Shown piece after piece: positions 17,761 through 25,296 of a stretch of 64,000 bases of DNA (the first letter of the stretch is position 1; every line of letters starts with the position of its first letter). The stretch comes from Bermanella sp036960565. Its GTDB lineage: Bacteria; Pseudomonadota; Gammaproteobacteria; Pseudomonadales; Oceanobacteraceae. The stretch spans positions 1-64,000 of the forward strand of contig JBALXQ010000001.1 of the NCBI GenBank assembly GCA_036960565.1, written 5' to 3'. The notes under the pieces were generated by a model, which was not told the DNA's origin, did not search any database, and worked only from the letters and a program-made list of their open reading frames with translations. The position numbers were made by a program, and so were the translations under genes.

Positions 17761-19676
17761 CTAGCGAGCTAGCCCACCATCAAAAACTCTCCAGTTATAG
17801 GTGTTAATGAGAGCATCTCTTGCAGCCTGTGATTCGCTGGAGTAGGTACTATCGCCACCGCTGAGATAGACACCGCTTTGTAAGCTTTGTGCGCTCCAGC
17901 CTTGCAATAAAGCATCATAGTTTTCGGTGGAGAGTTTTGCATACTCGAATATTCCATACATACGAGTAACAGAAGAAACATCCCAGCTGCCTAGGTTTTG
18001 GTCGAACACCTGTGTGGTGTAACGTTCATTGTAAAACATACTGCTCATATTGGTTACATTTGAAACATTCCAATTATCTAAACTCTGATTGAAAGAGCTA
18101 GCATAGAAAAACATATTCCCCATGTCAGTCACGGAGGACACATCCCAGTTATTCAATTCCTGATTAAATGCTGTCGCATCGTTAAACATTGCAGACATAT
18201 TTGTTACTGAAGATACATCCCAGCTATTTAATTCCTTATTATAAGCTTCTGCGTAGGCAAACATTGTATACATATTGGTGACAGAGGATGTATCCCAGTT
18301 ATTTATATCCTGATTAAAGCTTGTAGCTTGATAGAATATTCTGCTCATATCAGTAACAGAAGAGGTATCTCCATTACTCACCTGCTGGTTAAAGGATGTA
18401 GCGTATTCAAACATGCCACTCATATTAGTGACAGCAGATACATTCCAGTTGCTTAAATCCTGATTAAAATCCATAGCGTAATAGAACATGCTACTCATGT
18501 TGATTACGGAAGACACATCCCAGTTATTTAATGGTTGATTAAACGTAGCAGGGGTGGTCTCAGTGTTATAGGGTTCAACGACAGCGGAAAACATATGGCT
18601 CATATCGGTTACTAGGGAAACATTCCAATTATTTATATTTTGATTAAAACTCTCTGCACCATAAAACATATGGCTCATATCGGTTACAGAGGAGACATTC
18701 CAATTATCCAATGGTTGATTGAATTTAGAAGCCTGATAAAACATATTACTCATATCGGTTAGTGAAGAAGTATCCCAGTTGTTTAAGCTTTGATTGAAGT
18801 TATAAGCCCGATAAAATATATTTTCCATGTTGGTTACTGAGGATGTATCCCAATTATTTACCGAGCCATTGAAAGCGCTTGAATTAAAAAGATTACTCAT
18901 GTCGGTGACGTCGGATACATCCCAATGTTCTAAGTCTTGACTGAAGCGTCTGGCTCCACGGAACATACCGCTCATGTCCGTTATCATGAATAAGTCTGGT
19001 GCGTCAGTAGCGTTACCTTCCAGATTAATACAGTCTTTAAAGGCATCTTTCATAGAGAGCCATTTAATATCTCCCCATTGCTCTATTGATGTTAATTTTT
19101 GCTTGTCATTAGAGACAAAGGAGCCCTCGAAATAAACTTTCGGGAAATCTCCTTTGATAGAAATAGTTTTAGTACCTGGGAAATCGAAGGTATGGGTAAT
19201 ATTCCCCGTTATATTTGAGTCAATAACCCCATCCCCCCAATCTACCTGATAGTTATAACCAGTACCTTTTGTAGTTATTAATACTTGATCGTTGCCAGAA
19301 TAGCCCTGATTTCTTGTGTTCCATGTAGTGATAAAAGGTCTTTGATTTACAGAAACTGTTCTTGAAACAGAGCTACTATTTCCTGATTTATCAGTCGCCG
19401 TATAGGTAACAGTATATTGGCCAAAGTAACTGGTATTAACGCCGTTGGTGATGACAACCTCAATATCTCCATCTTCATCATCTATAGCGGTAGCGCCTTC
19501 CTCGATATATTCCTCTTCAAATTCTAGTGAAATGGAAGCCTCACCATTAAGTGTAATAACAGGTTTTGTAGTGTCGTTGTCATAGCCGCCACAGGCGCTA
19601 AGTAGAATGGCAAAGTAATGGATAACAAACCTTTAAAAAAGGCAGAGCAGGGAAGGGCGCTAACGAGGTGATTCAT
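17761..19676 (-). pseudogene. BspA/DUF285-repeat surface lipoprotein with a frameshifted signal peptide
   Basis: The minus-strand frame stays open from 17761 up to a stop at 19633-19635, far beyond the ATG at 19053. Read in order it gives a lipobox (LLSACGGYD, Cys at 19591-19593), a DUF5011/cadherin-like domain (TLNGEASISLEFEEEYIEEG ... TYTATDKSGNSS), a PKD-like domain, then 13 DUF285 repeats and a C-terminal GWSAQSLQSGVYLSGG cap. That frame has no start codon. The likely start, ATG 19676 behind AAAGGA, reads MNHLVSALPCSAFFKGLL, an obvious signal peptide but in another frame. Restoring one base between about 19606 and 19632 joins the two. It is either a disrupted gene, a phase-variable one, or a sequencing error. 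Such repeats usually mediate adhesion. Confidence 0.75.
17938..18981 (-). repeat. Thirteen ~75-bp coding repeats (DUF285 / BspA-like)
   Basis: About thirteen units of ~25 codons follow the pattern NNWDVSSVTDMSxMFxxAxxFNQ. Unit 8 is degenerate (SNGDTSSV) and unit 5 is followed by an insertion (VVEPYNTETTPAT). Near-identical units make slippage or recombination in this tract plausible. Confidence 0.9.
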
Positions 19677-19832
19677 TCATAGTCCTTTATGAGATACATC
19701 CCGCTTTAATTACAATAAAAGCTTGTATCGGCAGTTCAATCTAAATATTGCCGCGCAAAGTAACATATCTGGCTGTTTTCTCAAAATGCTAATGGGGAAA
19801 TATGAAGTAAGGCAGCCATTATTAATGGGCAT

Positions 19833-19870
19833 AAAAAAGCCCCAAAAAACTGTGATTTTTGAGGCTTTTA
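19833..19870 (-). terminator. Terminator of fghA
   Basis: A-rich AAAAAAGCCCC pairs with GAGGCTTTT across a short loop containing GTGA, 31 bp past the fghA stop. On the minus strand it ends in a T run, so a rho-independent terminator is likely. Confidence 0.75.
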
Positions 19871-19900
19871 ATTAGTTATGTACAGGGCGCTTAACGGATG

Positions 19901-20776
19901 CTATTTCTCTAAATGCAAACCATGAAACTTCAAATGGTCATTAATGAAACTCGAGATAAAGTAATAGCTGTGGTCGTAACCCAGTTCCATATCGAAGGTG
20001 AGCGGATAGTGGCTTTCAATAGCAGCCGCTTGCAGGGCTTCTGGATTTAATTGCTCTTTTAAAAAATTATCACTTCCGCCTTGGCTCACCATAGTAGGAA
20101 CTTGTTGTTTGGCATCATGGGCCTTGGCCATTAATACGCTGCTGTCGTAGGCTTGCCAATCTTGTTGGTTATTTCCTAAATACGCGCTGAACGCTTTTTG
20201 TCCCCATGGGCAATTAGTGGGTTGGCAAATGGGGCTAAACGCCGAAGCCGATGCGTAACGATCAGGATTTTTAAGGCTAATCATTAACGCGCCGTGTCCT
20301 CCCATGGAGTGCCCACTAATAGAACGTTTATTCGATACCGGAAAATTCGCTTCAATTATGTTGGGCAATTCATCCACTATGTAGTCGTACATTTTGTAAT
20401 GTTTATTCCAAGGCGCTTGTGTGGCGTTAATATAAAAGCCCGCCCCTAAACCTAAATCGTACGCGCCGTTTTCATCATCGGCTATTTTTTCCCCTTGCAG
20501 GTCTTCCCCTCGTGGGCTGGTGTCGGGTGCTACGATGGCCATGCCCAGTTTGGCGGCAATGCGCAGGGCTCCGGCTTTTTGCATGAAGTTTTCATCGTTA
20601 CAGGTAAGGCCCGATAACCAATATAAAACCGGTACCTTGTTCTCCTTACTGGCTTGCGGCGGCATAAATATGGCAAAACGCATGGTGCAATTTAAACTGG
20701 TGGAGTCATGAGTAAATTGTTGGTGTTCACCTGAGAATACGCGCTGTGAAGTCACCTGTTGAAGATTAACGCTCAT
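19901..20776 (-). CDS. fghA: S-formylglutathione hydrolase
   Basis: A 291-residue alpha/beta hydrolase of the esterase D family. It hydrolyses S-formylglutathione to formate and glutathione, the last step of glutathione-dependent formaldehyde removal. The nucleophile elbow GHSMGGHGAL is intact, as are the LYWLSGLTCNDENFMQKAG opening and a late DHSYYFISSFI segment with the catalytic His. The gene follows frmA on the same strand with a 177-bp gap, which includes a hairpin, so it may have its own promoter. Confidence 0.95.
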   Translation of the reverse strand: MSVNLQQVTSQRVFSGEHQQFTHDSTSLNCTMRFAIFMPPQASKENKVPVLYWLSGLTCNDENFMQKAGALRIAAKLGMAIVAPDTSPRGEDLQGEKIADDENGAYDLGLGAGFYINATQAPWNKHYKMYDYIVDELPNIIEANFPVSNKRSISGHSMGGHGALMISLKNPDRYASASAFSPICQPTNCPWGQKAFSAYLGNNQQDWQAYDSSVLMAKAHDAKQQVPTMVSQGGSDNFLKEQLNPEALQAAAIESHYPLTFDMELGYDHSYYFISSFINDHLKFHGLHLEK

Positions 20777-20873
20777 GGAAAAATTCCTTTGCTTTTTTAT
20801 TGTTTTATTCTAAAAAATTAATGAGGGTTAATATAAGGCAGTGGCCCCCATTAGAAAAGAAGTGCTAGAAAAC

Positions 20874-20928
20874 AAAATGGACCGCTCTTGTTAATTAATA
20901 AAATAATTAATAAAAGCGGCCCATTTTT
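20874..20928 (-). terminator. Hairpin between frmA and fghA
   Basis: AAAATGG-CCGCT pairs with AGCGG-CCATTTT around an AT-rich TTAATTA/TAATTAA stem, with a few mismatches. It lies just past the frmA stop and could separate frmA from fghA transcription. Confidence 0.6.
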
Positions 20929-20953
20929 ACGGGTTTAATATTTTAATAAAAAA

Positions 20954-22084
20954 TTATTTATTAAAGTGCACAACACTGCGAATACTTTCACCCTTGTGCA
21001 TTAAATCAAACGCATCATTAATGCCTTCCAAGCCCATGGTATGGGTAATGAAATCACTTAGCTTAAATTCACCGGCCAAGTAGCGCTCTACGTAATCAGG
21101 TAATTCAGTACGGCCCTTAACACCACCAAAGGCGGTGCCACGCCAGACTCGCCCAGTCACCAGTTGGAAAGGACGGGTAGAAATTTCTTGGCCCGCGCCA
21201 GCCACACCAATGATGATCGATTCGCCCCAACCCTTGTGGCAGCATTCAAGCGCTGAACGCATTACATCTACATTGCCAATGCATTCAAACGAGTAATCTA
21301 CGCCGCCATCGGTCAGCTCTACAATTACGTCTTGAATCGGTTTGTCATAGTTTTTAGGGTTAATGCAATCGGTGGCACCCAGTTTACGGGCCAGCTCAAA
21401 CTTACTTTCGTTAATATCAATCACAATAATACGGCTGGCCTTGGCCATGGTTGCGCCAATTACGGCACTTAAACCAATGCCGCCCATGCCAAAGATGGCC
21501 ACGGTATCGCCTTCTTCTACCTTTGCAGTATTCATTACCGCGCCCATGCCGGTGGTGACGCCGCAGCCCAGCAAACACACTTCTTCAAGAGGGGCTTCTT
21601 TGTTTACCTTGGCTAGGGATATTTCCGGCAATACTGTGTATTCAGAGAAAGTAGAGCAGCCCATGTAATGGTAAATAGGCTGGCCGTCTTTATAAAAGCG
21701 GGTGGTGCCGTCTGGCATTAATCCCTTACCCTGGGTTTCACGAATCTGTTGGCACAAGTTGGTTTTGCCTGATAAGCAGAATTTACACTCGCCGCATTCA
21801 GGGGTGTACAGTGGTATAACATGATCCCCCACAACAACACTGCTAACGCCCTCACCCACTTGCTCAACAATACCGCCTCCTTCGTGTCCTAATATGGCTG
21901 GGAAAATTCCCTCTGGGTCATCTCCAGACAGGGTAAATGCATCGGTATGGCACACGCCAGACGCCACAATACGCACCAATACTTCACCCTTGCGAGGCAG
22001 CATCACGTCTACTTCTTCAATAGATAAAGGCTGATTAGGGCCCCAAGCGATGGCGGCTTTAGATTTAATAAATTTATCGGTCAT
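20954..22084 (-). CDS. frmA: S-(hydroxymethyl)glutathione dehydrogenase (class III alcohol dehydrogenase)
   Basis: A zinc medium-chain dehydrogenase of about 376 residues that oxidises S-hydroxymethylglutathione to S-formylglutathione. Catalytic zinc ligands are in GVCHTDAFTLSG and GHEGGGIVEQVG, structural zinc cysteines in CGECKFCLSGKTNLC, and the NAD-binding GMGGIGLSA loop follows. The SFECIGNVDVMRSALE segment is class III-specific. An in-frame ATG four codons upstream (22096) is possible, but the MTDKFIKSKAA start fits the family better. It works with fghA downstream. A divergent LysR gene is 236 bp away. Confidence 0.96.
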   Translation of the reverse strand: MTDKFIKSKAAIAWGPNQPLSIEEVDVMLPRKGEVLVRIVASGVCHTDAFTLSGDDPEGIFPAILGHEGGGIVEQVGEGVSSVVVGDHVIPLYTPECGECKFCLSGKTNLCQQIRETQGKGLMPDGTTRFYKDGQPIYHYMGCSTFSEYTVLPEISLAKVNKEAPLEEVCLLGCGVTTGMGAVMNTAKVEEGDTVAIFGMGGIGLSAVIGATMAKASRIIVIDINESKFELARKLGATDCINPKNYDKPIQDVIVELTDGGVDYSFECIGNVDVMRSALECCHKGWGESIIIGVAGAGQEISTRPFQLVTGRVWRGTAFGGVKGRTELPDYVERYLAGEFKLSDFITHTMGLEGINDAFDLMHKGESIRSVVHFNK

Positions 22085-22201
22085 AGGGGGGTCCATTTAA
22101 TAGTGGGTGCGGAGCACTCATTAGGTTCTCATAAAGCTCTTACTAGGTTAGGGCCTTTTGGCACACTTATCTATTAAGGCGAGATATTAGTGATGATTAT
22201 A

Positions 22202-22295
22202 ATTGTTTATACTGTGGTGATAATCCCTAATTTTAGTAACTTACTTTTACACAGCAGTAATAATAACTAGGCTAATAATTAGGGTAGTAAACAAT
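22202..22295. promoter_or_regulatory. Nested inverted repeats between frmA and its divergent LysR gene
   Basis: Two perfect 8-bp pairs are nested: ATTGTTTA (22202-22209) with TAAACAAT (22288-22295), and CCCTAATT (22225-22232) with AATTAGGG (22277-22284). They lie in the shared upstream region and could be operator half-sites for the LysR protein. This is inference from position and symmetry. Confidence 0.4.
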
Positions 22296-22319
22296 AGTTA
22301 ATCAATAAAAGGAGGCGTC

Positions 22320-23192
22320 ATGCAATGGCAGGGCATATGTGAGTTTGCAGCCGTGGTAGAAACTGGCAGTTTTACCCTGGCCGCTAAAAAGCTGCTTATC
22401 TCTACCGCGCAGGTAAGTCGCCAAGTGAACGCCTTAGAAAGTCGTTTAAGCACTAAGTTGTTTTACCGAACCACGCGTAAGGTATCCCCCACCGAAGAAG
22501 GGCAGCTGTTTTACCACCAGTGCCGCAACATATTAGATGGCTTAGACGAAGCCGAACGCTCCATGACCAACTTAAAAGGGCGCCCACAGGGCAAAATTAA
22601 TCTCTCAGCCCCGGTCACCTACGGTGAGCGCCATATTATTCCGCTAATAAGTGACTTTTTACTGCGTTACCCAGAAGTGGAAATTAACGTTCACTTATCC
22701 AACCAGCGGGTTGATCTAGTAGAAGAGGGTTTTGATCTGGCCATTCGGCTAGGCAATCTAGATGACTCTACCTTAGTGGCTAAAAAAATATCTTCGCGTC
22801 AGCATTTTTTATGTGCGTCTCCTACTTATGTACAGCAGCATGGTGCGCCGCAATCTATAGCTGATTTAAAAAATCATAATTGTTTATTGGGCAGTTCGGA
22901 TTTTTGGTATTTCTTATCGGGTAAGGCAGCAAAAAAAATACGGGTTACTGGTAGTTTGCGTTGCAACTCTGGTTTGGGGTTGGTGGATGCTGCCCTTAAA
23001 GGGTTAGGTATCGTGCAGTTGCCTGATTATTATTTGCGAAAGCATTTAGACGCTGGGCAATTGGAAAAGTTATTGGTGAGTGACGAGCCTATGGAAGAGG
23101 GGATTTGGGCGGTGTATCCGCAGAATAAATATTTGGCTACAAAAGTTAGGTTGTTGATTGATTTTTTGGTTGATAATTTAGAAGGGGGTTAA
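22320..23192 (+). CDS. LysR family transcriptional regulator (probably of frmA)
   Basis: A 290-residue LysR regulator of the AaeR/DsdC-like subgroup. The DNA-binding head is MQWQGICEFAAVVETGSFTL followed by LLISTAQVSRQVNALESRL; the effector domain starts at GRPQGKINLSAPVTYGE and includes the DLVEEGFDLAIRLG segment typical of this group. A very strong AGGAGG site precedes the ATG. It is divergent from frmA, so control of formaldehyde detoxification is plausible but inferred. The right edge of the gene is only about 80 bp from the inverted repeat that starts the cassette island. Confidence 0.88.
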   Translation: MQWQGICEFAAVVETGSFTLAAKKLLISTAQVSRQVNALESRLSTKLFYRTTRKVSPTEEGQLFYHQCRNILDGLDEAERSMTNLKGRPQGKINLSAPVTYGERHIIPLISDFLLRYPEVEINVHLSNQRVDLVEEGFDLAIRLGNLDDSTLVAKKISSRQHFLCASPTYVQQHGAPQSIADLKNHNCLLGSSDFWYFLSGKAAKKIRVTGSLRCNSGLGLVDAALKGLGIVQLPDYYLRKHLDAGQLEKLLVSDEPMEEGIWAVYPQNKYLATKVRLLIDFLVDNLEGG

Positions 23193-23195
23193 AAG

Positions 23196-23267
23196 TTGAT
23201 CATTAAACTTTTAATGGTAATTGGTTGGGCCTTTGGTTTTTTATTGGGGTGGGGTTTGTTTTTGTAG
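23196..23267 (+). CDS. Candidate 23-residue single-helix membrane peptide
   Basis: TTG 23196 starts a 23-codon frame, four bases after the LysR stop, behind a strong GAAGGGGG site about 7 nt upstream. The peptide is almost one transmembrane helix (LLMVIGWAFGFLLGWGLFL) with a GxxxG-like pattern. Translational coupling to the LysR gene is possible. It stops just before the inverted repeat. Short size and the TTG start make this a candidate only. Confidence 0.35.
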   Translation: MIIKLLMVIGWAFGFLLGWGLFL

Positions 23268-23273
23268 ATATTG

Positions 23274-23493
23274 GCTAGAACGGTTTTCCTTCAAAAGGGG
23301 TGGTCCCCTTTACAACCCCCTGCTTCCTCCGCCTTCTGGTCGCTCAATCTCTTACCTTGCTTCGATTGCCACGGGCCAAACAGATGTCCCTATCTTACGG
23401 CCCTTATCCCACGTCGTGTGGGATAGACAATGCGCAAGGCAAGCGCTTTCGCTGAAGGCTAACGTCAAAGTATTTATCGTTACGGTTTCGTTT
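23274..23493 (+). repeat. Left ~220-bp inverted repeat of the cassette island
   Basis: This copy matches the reverse complement of 28926-29145 with about 15 substitutions and two single-base indels, roughly 92% identity by eye. It contains an 8-bp stem-loop (TATCCCAC, loop GTCGT, GTGGGATA at 23405-23425) that is identical in both copies. Both copies can be read as an apparent protein containing LASIATGQTDV, but substitutions change those codons freely and frames run off the repeat, so I treat it as non-coding. Confidence 0.88.
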
Positions 23494-23891
23494 GAAGGTG
23501 TAATTTATCTCTTGGCATTAGTGTTGTTAGGCCGCTTTGTACAGCGACGCCTTTTACAGATAACAGCAGATAAAACGTCATGTGTACCGTATATCAAATA
23601 ATATGCGGCCGTATAACTGCGTATTAAGATATTTAATTACATGATGATAAAGCAGGAAAATATGCCCAAACGACCACATATTCTACTCAAAGCGCGGGAA
23701 GTTAAAAAGTTTGTAAAATTAACAAGTTAGCCGCGTACCAATGCATATTCATTATGCATATAGAGAGTTAGAAAAATTGGCCAATTAGGTCTGTATGCTT
23801 CATTATACGGGGCATTAAAAGGACTGAGTGACGGCTTTTGTTCCGGCAAACACGTCACCGGGTAAACGCGTCACGAGACGTAGAATAAGCT
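23494..23891 (+). other. Left end of the cassette island before cassette 1
   Basis: About 400 bp with no convincing gene. It contains one GTTAGGC core-like heptamer near 23527 and a 7-bp palindrome ATGCATA/TATGCAT near 23740. An attI or a promoter for the array could lie here, but no integrase gene is adjacent and no attI can be confirmed. Confidence 0.35.
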
Positions 23892-23898
23892 GTTATAC
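23884..23898 (+). other. Collapsed attC-like junction opening cassette 1
   Basis: AATAAGCTGTTA is followed by TAC, giving the core GTTATAC that opens cassette 1. The same 12-nt sequence recurs exactly at 24916-24927 and 25256-25267. No attC stem lies upstream of it. The core is complementary to the GTATAAC that opens the attC at 24458, marking the same cassette. Confidence 0.55.
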
Positions 23899-23914
23899 AT
23901 AAAATGGAATTTCT

Positions 23915-24463
23915 ATGAAATTAATAATTATCTTGGCATTCACTACTTTTCTAAGTGCTTGCTCTGCGATGCTGGTTCCTCAATCAGACGACCCTGATGT
24001 GAAATTAAGGCAGGCATCTCAACTATTATCGATGGGTCGATACTTACCTGCTGAAAGAATTGCAAAAGAAGCATTGGTGATTTTTAGCGAAAGGGAAGAT
24101 GTATTTGGTGAATCTGAAGTCTTATTCTTTCTTGGTAACTTTTATAAAATAAAAGCAAACTGGGAAAAAGTCCCTACAAGCGAATTTAGAGGCATGGCTG
24201 TAGAGCATTTCAATCTTTCAAGAGAAGGATTTTTGTCTTTGGGTGAAAACATTCAAGCATCAAAGCCAGTATTTGAAACAGGTACAGTTCTTTGGCGGAA
24301 TGGTGATGAAGATGCGGGCTGTAAATCCTTCAAAGATGCCCTTAGTCTATATAAGAGCGGTAAAGGAGAGCATAAGGATTTTGTAATATCAAACCCTAAT
24401 TACAAGACAGCAGGTGACTTAATGCAAGGGTTCCTTAATCAGTATTGCTCAAAAAGTGTATAA
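23915..24463 (+). CDS. Cassette 1: TPR-like lipoprotein
   Basis: A 182-residue lipoprotein: signal peptide with lipobox LSAC (Cys at residue 16). The mature protein is helical and reads like a small TPR unit (DVKLRQASQLLSMGRYLPAERIAKEAL, then SEVLFFLGNFYK, HFNLSREGFLSLGEN and CKSFKDALSLYK). That suggests a protein-interaction role at a membrane. No precise family. Its TAA stop lies inside the GTATAAC that starts the attC site, as is common in cassettes. It has no promoter of its own that I can see. Confidence 0.75.
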   Translation: MKLIIILAFTTFLSACSAMLVPQSDDPDVKLRQASQLLSMGRYLPAERIAKEALVIFSEREDVFGESEVLFFLGNFYKIKANWEKVPTSEFRGMAVEHFNLSREGFLSLGENIQASKPVFETGTVLWRNGDEDAGCKSFKDALSLYKSGKGEHKDFVISNPNYKTAGDLMQGFLNQYCSKSV

Positions 24464-24541
24464 CAAAGCAAGGCACAACCGCACAGCAAGCTGTGCTGGA
24501 CTCGCTCCTGCGTCGCTCGCCTGTGCTTGCGGGCGTTATGT
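24458..24541 (+). other. attC site closing cassette 1
   Basis: An 84-bp site running from GTATAAC (24458-24464) to GTTATGT (24535-24541), with the standard AACAAAGC start and GGGCGTTATG end. It folds imperfectly on itself: CGCACAGC near the left arm and CTGTGC/GCTTGCGGGC on the right. The recombination point would be G|TT at 24535-24536. Confidence 0.85.
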
Positions 24542-24548
24542 TTAAAAT

Positions 24549-24917
24549 ATGATTCGACTTTACGACCATAAAGACGCATTTGAGGCGGTAATTACAATCC
24601 TAACTAAAAGCGAAGGAGGGAGGAGTTGCCCTCCTCATAATGGTATTCGCTGGGATTTTATTTACGCAGAGAATCAACCTGAAAATACAATGTATATGAT
24701 TTGGCCTGAGTTCGTCGATGACAACGGTGACGCACTTGATAAAGGGCTGTTTCTAGAGGGTACTCTAAAGGCAAGAATGCATATTTTTTCAGAAGATATG
24801 GTGCCTTTGCACGCGGAGAGAATATCTGTTGGAACAAAATTTTATAGTGTCGAAGGCCCAAAGCGAGTTGCGTACAGTATCGTGACTAAAATAACAGGGC
24901 TCAGCAATGAAACATAA
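24549..24917 (+). CDS. Cassette 2: small EF-Tu domain-III-like beta-barrel protein
   Basis: A 122-residue soluble protein without signal peptide. The C-terminal half resembles the final beta-barrel of EF-Tu: a strand rich in Lys/Arg-Met (LKARMHIFS), then PLHAERISVGTKFYSVEG and RVAYSIVTKI, close in pattern to the EF-Tu segment FAIREGGRTVGAGVVTKI. Stand-alone barrels of this kind occur in accessory genes with no proven role. The TAA stop lies within the short ACATAA that begins the next junction. The family match is by eye and the function is unknown. Confidence 0.6.
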   Translation: MIRLYDHKDAFEAVITILTKSEGGRSCPPHNGIRWDFIYAENQPENTMYMIWPEFVDDNGDALDKGLFLEGTLKARMHIFSEDMVPLHAERISVGTKFYSVEGPKRVAYSIVTKITGLSNET

Positions 24918-24930
24918 TAAGCTGTTATGT
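24912..24930 (+). other. Collapsed 19-nt junction between cassettes 2 and 3
   Basis: ACATAATAAGCTGTTATGT replaces a full attC. ACATAA and TTATGT pair as a 6-bp stem. The outer ACATAAT nearly complements the GTTATGT that opens cassette 2 (one base changed: ACATAAC expected), and the final GTTATGT opens cassette 3. Confidence 0.6.
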
Positions 24931-24936
24931 AATGGT

Positions 24937-25257
24937 ATGAGAATGAAATTTATAATTATCTGTCTTATTTCAATTTCCATGCTTAGTGGATGTGCAATTA
25001 CTCGATTCAAGGAACTCCCAAATGGTGATCAAAAACTTGTTTTGCTTGGTTGGTATATGTACTGGGATGATTTAGCCATAAAGGCAAAGGAAAAAAGCTT
25101 AGATATATGCAAAGATAAAAAAGTTTTAGTTAAAGAAGAAAAAAGATTGCAAAAAAAGCGAGGGTATACTTCGGTTGGGGGGTATTATGAATCTGTAATT
25201 CCAATCTATGTGCTTTTATTTATTTGTATTAATTCGAAGCCAACCCTTCATACATAA
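24937..25257 (+). CDS. Cassette 3: small lipoprotein
   Basis: A 106-residue lipoprotein with a short signal peptide and lipobox LSGC (MKFIIICLISISMLSGC). The mature part is charged and Lys-rich (LAIKAKEKSLDICKDKKVL), with a C-terminal hydrophobic stretch (VIPIYVLLFICIN). The longer reading from 24907 would begin inside cassette 2, across the cassette junction, so ATG 24937 or 24943 is preferred. The stop lies inside the next junction. Unknown function. Confidence 0.65.
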   Translation: MRMKFIIICLISISMLSGCAITRFKELPNGDQKLVLLGWYMYWDDLAIKAKEKSLDICKDKKVLVKEEKRLQKKRGYTSVGGYYESVIPIYVLLFICINSKPTLHT

Positions 25258-25270
25258 TAAGCTGTTAGGG
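25252..25270 (+). other. Collapsed 19-nt junction between cassettes 3 and 4
   Basis: ACATAATAAGCTGTTAGGG. The left part complements the GTTATGT opening cassette 3 except for its last base. The right heptamer GTTAGGG opens cassette 4 and is perfectly complementary to the CCCTAAC that begins that cassette's attC. Confidence 0.6.
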
Positions 25271-25296
25271 CCACACTTAGGAAATAGGGAAGATAT

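Noticed and set aside
17938..18981. CRISPR-like repetitive array
   Set aside because: The ~75-bp units are in-frame coding repeats of the DUF285 type, not short palindromic repeats with unique spacers.
23221..23601. Apparent 126-residue protein across the left repeat
   Set aside because: It runs through the inverted repeat, differs freely from the matching frame in the right copy and ends outside it; treated as non-coding repeat.
23494..23914. An integron integrase gene or attI site at the head of the array
   Set aside because: No frame resembling IntI is present on either strand near the array, and no site can be confirmed as attI.
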